Shown here: positions 27,943 to 35,655 of the stretch, in pieces
Position numbering within the stretch: the stretch's first letter is position 1
How the letters are laid out: each line of letters begins with the position of its first letter
NCBI GenBank assembly: GCA_963765075.1
Contig: CAVXVA010000008.1
Location: 949,748 to 1,013,747 of the forward strand
Length of the DNA stretch: 64,000 nucleotides
Source: JAENVU01 sp963765075
GTDB taxonomy: Bacteria > Actinomycetota > Acidimicrobiia > IMCC26256 > JAENVU01
Direction of reading: 5' to 3'
The notes under the pieces: generated by a model
What the model was told of the DNA's origin: nothing
The model's input: the letters and a program-made list of their open reading frames with translations, nothing else
Database searches by the model: none
Translations under genes and position numbers: made by a program

Positions 27943-30231
27943 TCAGTGTCCTTCCTCGGGTGGGGCAGCGACGACTTCGGGTGGGGTCGGGGCCTGGTGC
28001 GCGATGGGCGCGCGGCGCGCGGCGCGTCGGGTACCGGACTCGTAGCGGGCGACAAGTTCGAAGACGACCTGGGCCGAACGGGGCCGGGGCGCCGTGCGCT
28101 CCGGCCCCGTTGGCGGCGGATCTGCGGCGCGTGCGGCGAGCGGTGTGCGGCGGGGCAGGGGGACGTGCGCCGGAGTCGCCGGCACCGGAATCGGGGTGGT
28201 CGTGATCACGGGTGAGAGCAACGACCCGTCGGCCAGCCCCGCGACGGGGGCGGTGGTGGGTGCGGTGGCGGAGTCCTCGGGGCGCGGATCGAACACGCGA
28301 CCCTCGCGAGGGTCGGCCGTGGCGCGATCGGGTTCGACCCAGTCGTCACCGGTGCCGTCGGCCCTGGCTGGGCTCACGATGAGTTGGGCGGGAAGCTTGA
28401 CGGTCGCCGTGGTCCCGACCTCGGCTGCGCTCCGGAGCGAGACGTGCGCACCGATCCGTTCACACAAGCGAGCAATGACGATGATGCCGAGCGAACGGGA
28501 CAGATCGAGGCCGGGGAGCGGTGGGTGGCTCAGCACCTCGTTGAGGTCGTCGAGGCGGTCGACCGGGATACCGATTCCTTCGTCGGAGACCGTGATCTCC
28601 ACGCCGTCGAGTTGACGGCGAGCGCTCACGAACACCCGGGTATCTGGCGGTGAGTAGGTCGCGGCGTTCTCGATGAGTTCGGCAAGCACGTGCCTGAGGT
28701 CGCCGGCGATCCGCCCGGTCGCTGCGACGCCCGGCGGGAGCCCGATGATGTCGACCCGCTCGAACTGTTCGACTTCGGCCACGGCGTCGCGCGCGATCGA
28801 CCCGACCGGTACCGCGTCGGAATCGGAACGATGCGCATCGATGCCGGCGAGCACGAGCAGGCTCTCCGCGTTGCGGCGCATGCGCGTCGCGAGATGCTCG
28901 AGGGTCGAGAGCGCAGCTTGGCGCTCGGTGTTGGGTTCCGTGCGGGCGATGTCCCCGATGGCGTCGAGTTGACGGCGCAGGAGCGGTTGATTTCGCCGGG
29001 CCAGGGTGACGTAGAGGTCGCCCATTTCGTCGCGACGCCGCCGTTGTTGGGTCGAGATGGTTTCGGCGGTGGTGCGTTCGATCTCGCGGAGGGCGCGGTC
29101 GATGTCGCCGATCTCGTCACGGGTGCGGACGGGCGTCGACTCGACGCGGCCGGGGTGGTGAGCGGGCGTGGTGGCGGTGACGTCGGCCGGCGGTTCGGGC
29201 GTCGCTATCGCGCGGGCGTGCGCCGCGACCGAGCGGATCGGCCGGCGGATTGCGCGTCCTAGGGCGAGTGCGACGAGCAGCGCGATGACGCCGATGCCGA
29301 GCGTGATTGCACCGGTGCGGATGAGTTCGGTGCGGGCAACCTCACGCGCGGCGGTGACGCTTCGTTGGGTTCGGCGGTCGAGTGTTCGGGCGAGCTGGCG
29401 GACGCGGGCAAGCTGGCGATCGGTCGCTGCCAGCCAGGGCTCGGCGAGGCTCGAGTTGGGGGCCCCGACGAGTGCGATGCGGCGAAGGGAATCAATCGTT
29501 CGCCCGGTCGCGCGAAGGTCGCCCGCCGACGTCGGCGGCAGGCCGGCTGACGTATCGAGCGACTCGATGATCAGGTCTCGGAAGGTCGCTTCGGTTGCCG
29601 CGTCGCTCCGTACCGCAGCGGCCATGGTCGCGGAGACCGAGCCGCGCCCGATGCCGGCGATCAAGAGCGCCTGCTGGTGGGCCGTGGCGGTCTCGAGCGC
29701 CGCGAGCGCAGATCGGAGCGCGGACTCGTCGGGTGCACCGTTGACGCGGGTCGTCGCCCACGCGCTCGCGGCTCTCGCGGCGCGGGTGGCTCGAAGGCTC
29801 GGTTCGTAGGCTGCACTCGTAGCCAGATCGCTGACGGTGCGGCGGTCGATCGCGGCTCGGCCGCGCTGAACGGCCCGCCAGCGAGTCTCGACCTCACGCA
29901 GGGCTCGCCGCGTCTCGCGATCGGACGGTCGGGCCGCGGGGCTGGTCACGCGACGCGCGGCGACGTCGGTGCGCGGGCGGGCTGCGGCGAGCTGGCGCCG
30001 AACGTCGGCGTCACCGGTTGCGACGTACTGCGATGACAGCGCGGCTTCGCGTTCGAGGCGCTCGGTCAGCTCCTGGAGACCGATGGTGAGACGCGCGTCG
30101 CCGGAACCCGACGGGGCGTCCTTCCAGGCGTTCCAGCGGTCGAGGAGCGGCGGTCCACCGATGCCGACCAGCACGAGGAGCGGGATCAGGACGAGCAGGA
30201 GGAGCTTGGTCCCGAGCTTCAGACGCGACAT
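27943..30231 (-). CDS. cvnA: Conservon sensor kinase-like protein (CvnA), NIT/HAMP/HATPase
   Basis: About 762-residue membrane protein. One N-terminal transmembrane helix (LLLLVLIPLLVLVGIGG), an extracytoplasmic helical NIT-type sensor domain to about residue 300, a second helix (ITLGIGVIALLVALALG), a HAMP linker, a dimerisation helix region (EHLATRMRRNAESLLVLAG), and an HATPase with LIENAATYSPPDT, DEGIGIP and SRSLGIIVIARL. The C-terminal 150 residues are Pro/Ala-rich and disordered. Heads an operon with CvnB and CvnD; the DUF742 CvnC gene expected after CvnB is absent. ATG at 30231, or GTG one codon earlier. Confidence 0.88.
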   Translation of the reverse strand: MSRLKLGTKLLLLVLIPLLVLVGIGGPPLLDRWNAWKDAPSGSGDARLTIGLQELTERLEREAALSSQYVATGDADVRRQLAAARPRTDVAARRVTSPAARPSDRETRRALREVETRWRAVQRGRAAIDRRTVSDLATSAAYEPSLRATRAARAASAWATTRVNGAPDESALRSALAALETATAHQQALLIAGIGRGSVSATMAAAVRSDAATEATFRDLIIESLDTSAGLPPTSAGDLRATGRTIDSLRRIALVGAPNSSLAEPWLAATDRQLARVRQLARTLDRRTQRSVTAAREVARTELIRTGAITLGIGVIALLVALALGRAIRRPIRSVAAHARAIATPEPPADVTATTPAHHPGRVESTPVRTRDEIGDIDRALREIERTTAETISTQQRRRRDEMGDLYVTLARRNQPLLRRQLDAIGDIARTEPNTERQAALSTLEHLATRMRRNAESLLVLAGIDAHRSDSDAVPVGSIARDAVAEVEQFERVDIIGLPPGVAATGRIAGDLRHVLAELIENAATYSPPDTRVFVSARRQLDGVEITVSDEGIGIPVDRLDDLNEVLSHPPLPGLDLSRSLGIIVIARLCERIGAHVSLRSAAEVGTTATVKLPAQLIVSPARADGTGDDWVEPDRATADPREGRVFDPRPEDSATAPTTAPVAGLADGSLLSPVITTTPIPVPATPAHVPLPRRTPLAARAADPPPTGPERTAPRPRSAQVVFELVARYESGTRRAARRAPIAHQAPTPPEVVAAPPEEGH

Positions 30232-30425
30232 CACCCGCGCTCGATCGGCTCAGTGCCTTCGCACTGTCTGCTCACCGGGTGCCTCCGCCCTGGGGAAAAC
30301 CTGTCACTCCTGGCGCTCAGGAGCGGTCCACTCTATGGGGCAAAACGGTGCAGAAGCCAGTAACAAGCTTTCGAAGCACTACGGAGAGGGATTATCCCCA
30401 AGCGGCTGGGGACAAGTGTCACCTA

Positions 30426-30462
30426 TTCCCGAGTTGACAAGTCGGGAATCGGCGATAGGGTG
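30426..30462 (+). promoter_or_regulatory. Promoter with overlapping palindromic operator; probable leaderless start
   Basis: A near-perfect 23-base palindrome (30426-30448, arms TTCCCGA/TCGGGAA) encloses a consensus -35 TTGACA at 30434-30439. After 16 bases comes TAGGGT at 30456-30461, a good actinobacterial -10. Transcription would begin about at the ATG at 30469, so the DUF4395 mRNA is probably leaderless. A repressor on the palindrome would block sigma binding. Confidence 0.65.
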
Positions 30463-30468
30463 CGTCAT

Positions 30469-30954
30469 ATGGGTCGTATCTTCGATTTTCCCAACCCGGT
30501 CGACGAAGTGTCGGCGCGGTTGGTCGCCACGGGCGTCGTGGTGATGGTGGTGACGATGTTTGCCACCCAGCAGTGGTGGATCCTGGTGCCGCTCACCTTC
30601 GGGTTCATCGCCCGGGTGGCCTCGGGGCCGCGGTTCAGCCCGCTCGGCCGGTTGGTCACGCGCGTGATCCGTCCTCGGCTGTCGATCGCGCCGAGGTGGG
30701 TGCCCGGCCCGCCCAAGCGGTTCGCTCAGGGCCTGGGCGTCGCCTTCTCCGCGACGGCATCGGTACTGATCCTCCTGGATGCGACCGTTGCCGCAGTCGT
30801 GGTGCTGTCGATGCTTCTGGTCGCGGCGAGTCTCGAAGCCTTCGTGGGGCTGTGCCTCGGCTGCAAAGTCTTCGCCGGCCTCATGCGGATCGGTGTCGTG
30901 CCCGAGTCGGCCTGCGAAGCCTGCGCCGACGTCTCCACTCGTCTCGCCGCGTAG
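30469..30954 (+). CDS. DUF4395 family membrane protein
   Basis: 161 residues. N-terminal FDFPNPVDEVSARLVATGVVVM is typical of DUF4395. Four membrane segments follow in two hairpins, with GFIARVASGPRFSPLGRL between them, and the ending ASLEAFVGLCLGCKVF carries a CxxC pair typical of the family. Function unknown; DUF4395 proteins are often found near thioredoxin-like or sulfur-transfer genes. Start ATG at 30469 fits the promoter just upstream. Confidence 0.82.
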   Translation: MGRIFDFPNPVDEVSARLVATGVVVMVVTMFATQQWWILVPLTFGFIARVASGPRFSPLGRLVTRVIRPRLSIAPRWVPGPPKRFAQGLGVAFSATASVLILLDATVAAVVVLSMLLVAASLEAFVGLCLGCKVFAGLMRIGVVPESACEACADVSTRLAA

Positions 30955-30995
30955 GCCCGCAACGAGAGCCCGCGCCTTTTCGGTACGGTGCGGCC

Positions 30996-32246
30996 ATGGA
31001 CATTCCCGACGCCACGCAGGCGCGCCTTCCCGTCACCGGCGTCGCAACCGACGCCTTGCTCGCGGAAGTCGACGCCCGTCAGGCTCGCGAGCCTGACGTT
31101 CACGGTGCGCGCCTCTTCGGCTTGGTCTATCCGACCGGTCGTCATGATCTCGAAGAACTGATCGTCGCCGTCAACCGTCGCTACCTCTTCGGCAACGCGC
31201 TGAACCCGTTCAAGTTCCCGGAGGTCGCGCGCTTCGAGGGCGAAGTGGTCGCGATGACCGGCGGGTTGGTGCACCTCCCCGAAGGCGGCGGCGGCTCGAT
31301 GACCTCGGGCGGCACCGAGTCGATCTTGATGTCGATGTTGGTCAATCGTGAACGCGCGGCGGCGCGCGGCGTGGTGCGCCCCCAGATCCTCGCGCCCGCG
31401 TCGGCCCACCCCGCGTACGCGAAGGCTGCGCACTACTTCGGGATGGACTACGTACGCATCCCGCTCGATGCCCAGTACCGCGCCGATGTCGACGCGGCCC
31501 GCGGGCTGATCGACCGACGACACGGCAGTGATCGTCGCGTCGGCCTTCAACTATCCCTACGGCGTCATGGATCCGGTGGCCGAACTCGCGGGTCTCGCGC
31601 ATGCGCGCGGGATCGGTTGCCACGTCGACGGATGTATCGGTGGGTTCGTGCTCCCGTTCTTGGAAGCGCTGGGTCACGAGGTCCCGCCGTGGGACTTCCG
31701 CGTCGAGGGGGTCACCGAGATCAGCGCCGACGTCCACAAATACGGCTACACCGCCAAGGGTGCGTCAGTCGTGCTCCACCGCGACGCCGACTGGTTCGGC
31801 CATCAGTTCTTCCTCTACGACCAGTGGGGGTCGGGTCTCTACGGCTCGCCGGGGGTCGCGGGGGCCAAGCCGGCCGCGCCGATCGCCACCGCCTGGGCCG
31901 TCATGCAGTCGCTCGGGCTCGACGGCTACACCGAGATCATGCGGGGGCTCGATCGCAGACCGTCGCGAAGGTGCGCCACGCGATCGACGGGCTCGACGAC
32001 GTGCAACTGGTCGGTGATCCGATCGGACCGGTCATGGCGTTGCGCTCCGACACCATCGATCTCTACGCCGTCGCCGACGTGCTCGACGCCAAGGGGTGGC
32101 ACATCAATCGCAACACCGATCCCTACGGGCTGCATCTGATGCTCTCGCCCGCCCATGGGTTGGTCGTCGACCAACTCGTATCCGATCTCGTCGATGCCGT
32201 CGCGCATCACGGCGAGTCCCAAGGTAAGGAGGCCCGTTACTCATGA
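30996..32246 (+). CDS. PLP-dependent aspartate aminotransferase-fold lyase (sphingosine-1-phosphate lyase/decarboxylase-like)
   Basis: About 415-residue fold-type I PLP enzyme of the group II decarboxylase/S1P-lyase group. N-terminal GLVYPTGRHDLEELIVAVNRR, then GSMTSGGTESILMSM (phosphate binding), HVDGCIGGFVLPF (Asp that contacts the PLP ring N), and ISADVHKYGYTAKGASVVL, where HK carries the Schiff-base Lys. Two frameshifts, near 31520 and 31950. The stop overlaps the SnoaL gene by ATGA. S1P-lyase-like chemistry (retro-aldol cleavage of a phosphorylated amino alcohol) is plausible but unproven. Confidence 0.83.
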   Translation: MDIPDATQARLPVTGVATDALLAEVDARQAREPDVHGARLFGLVYPTGRHDLEELIVAVNRRYLFGNALNPFKFPEVARFEGEVVAMTGGLVHLPEGGGGSMTSGGTESILMSMLVNRERAAARGVVRPQILAPASAHPAYAKAAHYFGMDYVRIPLDAQYRADVDAARGLIDRRHGSDRRVGLQLSLRRHGSGGRTRGSRACARDRLPRRRMYRWVRAPVLGSAGSRGPAVGLPRRGGHRDQRRRPQIRLHRQGCVSRAPPRRRLVRPSVLPLRPVGVGSLRLAGGRGGQAGRADRHRLGRHAVARARRLHRDHAGARSQTVAKVRHAIDGLDDVQLVGDPIGPVMALRSDTIDLYAVADVLDAKGWHINRNTDPYGLHLMLSPAHGLVVDQLVSDLVDAVAHHGESQGKEARYS

Positions 32247-32743
32247 CTCCCGACGATTTGGTCGAGATCGAAGCGATCAAGCAGGTCAAGTACCGCTACT
32301 TCCGGTTTCTCGATCTCAAGATGTGGGACGAGATGGCCACACTGTTCGTGCCCGAGGCCACCTGCGCCTACAGCGCCGGTGCGTATTCCTACGAAGGGCG
32401 CGACGCGATCCTTGCGTTCTTCCGCAAGTCGATGGGCCGCGAGACGTTCCTGTCCTCGCACAAGGCGCACCATCCCGAAATCACCCTGACCGGTCCCGAC
32501 ACCGCCACGGGGATCTGGGCGCTCGAAGACTGGGTCATCGACACGCAGTGGGAGCTCGACATCCGGGGCGCCGCGTTCTACACCGACGACTACGTCAAGC
32601 GCGACGGCGAGTGGCAGATCCTCCACACCGCGTACAAGCGCGTGATGGAAGAGCTGTCGCCGCGCGCCGGTCGCACAGGCCTGCAGCTCACCGCCTCGTA
32701 CTGGGGGACTGGCGGCCGTAGCTCGCTCCCCGCGCCCGACTGA
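32243..32743 (+). CDS. SnoaL-like (NTF2-fold) protein
   Basis: 166 residues with the NTF2/SnoaL pattern: EIEAIKQVKYRYFRFLDLKMWDEMATLFVPEA, then GRDAILAFFRKSM and ITLTGPDTATGIWALEDWVID. The family includes small dehydratases, isomerases and non-catalytic partners. Translationally coupled to the PLP lyase (ATGA) and followed 24 bases later by the DUF7064-like gene, so the three probably act on one pathway. Confidence 0.85.
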   Translation: MTPDDLVEIEAIKQVKYRYFRFLDLKMWDEMATLFVPEATCAYSAGAYSYEGRDAILAFFRKSMGRETFLSSHKAHHPEITLTGPDTATGIWALEDWVIDTQWELDIRGAAFYTDDYVKRDGEWQILHTAYKRVMEELSPRAGRTGLQLTASYWGTGGRSSLPAPD

Positions 32744-32767
32744 TCAGATTTCGAGAGAGGCATCTCG

Positions 32768-33712
32768 ATGACCGAACCCGAAGGTTTTGTGCCCGTCCCG
32801 GCCGACGAAGGTCGCCATCCGGTCGAGGAGGGTGAGTTCTGGGGCGAGTCGTGGTACCTCGACTGGGCTGCCTCGGACTGCAGCTACGGCGGGTACGTCC
32901 GCCTCGGGCTGTACCCGAACCTCGGGAAGGCGTGGTGGTGGATCGCGCTGGTCGGCCAGGACCGTCCGCTCGTCCTGACGGTCGAGCACGACATGCCGTG
33001 CCCCGACGGTGATGCCGCGCTCGCCATCGCCGACGGTGGAACCGCGTACTCGATCACCACGATCGAACCGTTCAAGAAGTTCCGCGTGACCAGTACCGCG
33101 ACCGGCGTGGTGTTGCCCGATCCGGCGCAAGCATTCCACGGGCTCGACGGCGAACGAGTGCCGGTGGCGCTCGACCTCACGTGGGAGTCGCGGGCCGAAG
33201 TATTTCCCTACGCAATGACGACCCGGTACGAGATCTCGAGTTGGGTCACCGGCACGGTCACCATCGGCGACGAGACGATCGCCGTCGACTGTGGCGGCCA
33301 ACGCGACCACTCGTGGGGCCTGCGGGACTGGTGGCTGTTCCCGTGGAACTGGACGTCGGGCGCGTTCACGGATGGCTCGTTCGTCCACGCGGCGCGTTCG
33401 ATCATTCCCGACCTCGACGTCTTTGCGACCGGCTACACCGTCGCGCCCGATGGCACACTCACCCCGGCGGCCGTCGTCGAGAACGCGGTCGACATCGACG
33501 CCGAGAAGATTCCCACCGCGGCCCGTCAACAGATCGGCGAGGTCGAGTTCACGACTGAACCCATCGGGCACGCGCCGATCCTGCTCGTCGCCCCCGACGG
33601 ACGCGAGACTCGCTTCCCCCGGGCGATGTGTCGCTACACCACCTCCGACGGCCTCGTCGGCACCGGCTGGACCGAATACAACTGGCCTCCCGACTTCCCC
33701 TCCAAAACCTGA
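32768..33712 (+). CDS. DUF7064/DUF7065-like protein
   Basis: 314 residues, all beta-rich and soluble. It resembles the lipocalin-like AttH/CrtC-related actinobacterial group (DUF7064 C-terminal, DUF7065 N-terminal): FWGESWYLDWAASDCSYGGYVRLGLYPN at the start and CGGQRDHSWGLRDWWLFPWNW in the middle, with the conserved RDHSWG. Function unknown; such genes recur beside acyl-CoA and steroid-degradation genes. An AGAGAGG ribosome-binding site precedes the ATG. Confidence 0.72.
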   Translation: MTEPEGFVPVPADEGRHPVEEGEFWGESWYLDWAASDCSYGGYVRLGLYPNLGKAWWWIALVGQDRPLVLTVEHDMPCPDGDAALAIADGGTAYSITTIEPFKKFRVTSTATGVVLPDPAQAFHGLDGERVPVALDLTWESRAEVFPYAMTTRYEISSWVTGTVTIGDETIAVDCGGQRDHSWGLRDWWLFPWNWTSGAFTDGSFVHAARSIIPDLDVFATGYTVAPDGTLTPAAVVENAVDIDAEKIPTAARQQIGEVEFTTEPIGHAPILLVAPDGRETRFPRAMCRYTTSDGLVGTGWTEYNWPPDFPSKT

Positions 33713-33840
33713 TGGGCCCGGACGTTCGTTGGGGAGCGCGCACCGCCCGGACCCAGGACTCCTGATCTCGACTCGGGTCGCCCCCCATCAGCTGCGATGC
33801 GTCGGGAGGCCTATTGACCGGGAGTGGTCGGGTCGTCACG

Positions 33841-34650
33841 ATGAGTGGTTCTATGCGAGCCAGAGGGGCGGCGATCGCGACGGTTCCGGCGTTGGTCGGA
33901 GGCCTGTGGGCACAAGCCCGTCGCGCCGCGCACGCGCCACTGCCCCAGTTCGATGATCTCGACCTCACCGGGTACTACGGGCGGTCGCACCTCACCGACG
34001 ACGCACCGATTCAGGTCGCGGTCCTCGGTGACAGCACAGTGACCGGCCCGGGTCTCGACCACGCGAGTGAGGTGTTCGTCGCCCATGCCGCGAGCCGACT
34101 CCCGACGCGCGTCCACTTGCGCCGCTATGCCGTCGGCGGGTCCCGCATCGGCGATGTCTTCATGCATCAACTGCCGGCCGTGCTCGATGCCGCGCCCGAC
34201 ATCGCGGTCGTTTCCATTGGTGCCAACGACGCAATCCATTCCACCCCGCTCGCGCAGTTCGAACGAGACGTGCGCGCCGTGATCGGTGCCCTCGATCGGG
34301 CCGGGATCGCGACGCTGGTGTGCGGCTTGATCGACCTCTCGGTCGTGCCGCGGATCCCCACTGCACTCAAGACGATGCTCGCCTTGCGCGGCGCGGCCTA
34401 CGAGCGGCGCAAGGCTCGAGCTGTGTACCCAGCCGCGCGCGCGGTCTATGTCGGAGCTTCGCCGGCAGTCAATCAAGCTTTTCGCGCGCGCGGCGAGGAG
34501 TTCTTCACCCCCGATCGGTTCCATCCGAACGCCGCCGGTCACGCATGCATGGGCGCCGGACTGGTGCCGCATCTTGCCGCCGCCATCGACGGTCTCGGAG
34601 GCGTGACCGGGTCGCGTCGCCGGCGGGCCCCGACACTCACGCTGGTCTGA
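33841..34650 (+). CDS. SGNH/GDSL hydrolase
   Basis: About 269 residues. An N-terminal hydrophobic stretch (AAIATVPALVGGLWAQA) may be a weak signal anchor. Block I is AVLGDSTVTGPG with the nucleophile Ser, block III is SIGANDAIH, and block V is DRFHPNAAGH with the catalytic Asp and His, so the triad is complete. Probable esterase, lipase or acyl hydrolase. Frame is open to a TTG at 33814; I prefer the ATG at 33841. Stands alone on the plus strand. Confidence 0.85.
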   Translation: MSGSMRARGAAIATVPALVGGLWAQARRAAHAPLPQFDDLDLTGYYGRSHLTDDAPIQVAVLGDSTVTGPGLDHASEVFVAHAASRLPTRVHLRRYAVGGSRIGDVFMHQLPAVLDAAPDIAVVSIGANDAIHSTPLAQFERDVRAVIGALDRAGIATLVCGLIDLSVVPRIPTALKTMLALRGAAYERRKARAVYPAARAVYVGASPAVNQAFRARGEEFFTPDRFHPNAAGHACMGAGLVPHLAAAIDGLGGVTGSRRRRAPTLTLV

Positions 34651-34690
34651 GCGCGGGCACCCCGACCGCAACTGGCGCGAAGCTGCCGCC

Positions 34691-35467
34691 ATGACCGACA
34701 CCGTGCTGTACGACTGCGTGGACCACGTGGCCACGATCACCTACAACCGGCCCGAGGCCTTGAACGCCATCAACGGCGAACTCCGCCAGGACCTCAACGC
34801 CGCGTGGGAACGTTTCCGCGCGGACGAAGACGCGTGGGTGGGCATCGTGACCGGTGCCGGGCGCGCGTTCTGTGTCGGCGCCGACCTCAAGGACGGCCGC
34901 GGGTCGGTCGGAGAGTGGTCCGGCACGTTCTGGGAGATCCCGACGGTCAACTCGTTCGAGAGTGGGATGGAGATCTGGAAGCCGACCATCGCCGCGGTGC
35001 CCGGCTACTGCCTGGGGTACGGGTTGACCTCGGTGCTGCGCTGCGACTTCGTGATCGCGGCCGACGATGCGGAGTTCGGCTTCCCCGAGGTCGGGCTGGG
35101 CGTGCCCACGATCGTCGGCGCGATGCGACTGCCGGGACGAGTCGGCTGGTCGAACGCCATGGAGTTGCTGTTGACCGGCGACCGGATCGACGCGACCACG
35201 GCGAAAGCCATGGGCCTCGTATGGCGAGTGGTGGCCCGCGCCGAACTGATGGACGAGGCGCACCTACTCGCCACCCGGCTGGTCGCACGCGCGCCGCTCG
35301 CACAGCGCGCCACCAAGGAGATGGCGGCGCGCGGCCCCGGCCTGCCCTGGGAAGACGCGGTGCGCTTTGGTGAATCCATGCGACGGGTCGTGGCGGCGAG
35401 CGACGACGCAGCCGAAGGCCGGCTCGCGTCGCAGGAAGGCCGCGCGCCCGAGTGGAAGGGTCGCTAG
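34691..35467 (+). CDS. Enoyl-CoA hydratase/isomerase family protein
   Basis: Intact 258-residue crotonase-fold protein. ITYNRPEALNAIN, oxyanion-hole FCVGADLKDG, and GYGLTSVLRCDFVIAADDAEFGFPEVGLG. The second catalytic glutamate (FPEV) is present, but the first, normally in a GGGxE context, is replaced (GYGLTS). This is the reverse of the paralogue at 3862, which keeps the first and lacks the second. Either single-glutamate chemistry or a non-hydratase reaction is likely. Followed by a terminator hairpin at 35469-35490. Confidence 0.88.
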   Translation: MTDTVLYDCVDHVATITYNRPEALNAINGELRQDLNAAWERFRADEDAWVGIVTGAGRAFCVGADLKDGRGSVGEWSGTFWEIPTVNSFESGMEIWKPTIAAVPGYCLGYGLTSVLRCDFVIAADDAEFGFPEVGLGVPTIVGAMRLPGRVGWSNAMELLLTGDRIDATTAKAMGLVWRVVARAELMDEAHLLATRLVARAPLAQRATKEMAARGPGLPWEDAVRFGESMRRVVAASDDAAEGRLASQEGRAPEWKGR

Positions 35468-35468
35468 G

Positions 35469-35490
35469 CCGACCCGACGGTTCGGGTCGG
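35469..35490 (+). terminator. Terminator hairpin after the enoyl-CoA hydratase gene
   Basis: CCGACCCGA and TCGGGTCGG form a 9-bp stem with a 4-base loop, starting two bases after the stop codon. Confidence 0.6.
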
Positions 35491-35503
35491 GCGCTCCCTC
35501 GCA

Positions 35504-35550
35504 GCGTTTGGCAACTGGTGGTCCCGCGACGACCAGGATCCGCCAATCGC
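35504..35550 (+). repeat. Intergenic hairpin repeat family A, copy 3
   Basis: 47-base element with arms GCGTTTGGC and GCCAATCGC. The shared blocks CTGGTGG and ATCCGCCAA are kept, while the loop region differs from copies 1 and 2. Confidence 0.78.
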
Positions 35551-35655
35551 TGGTGGACGGGTGGGGGTGGGGGCGCGGAGGGTGAGTCGAACGGCCGGTG
35601 GCGGCCACCCTCCGCGCGTTCTACAGTGCGCGCCTTCCTGGGAGGGTTCGAGTTG

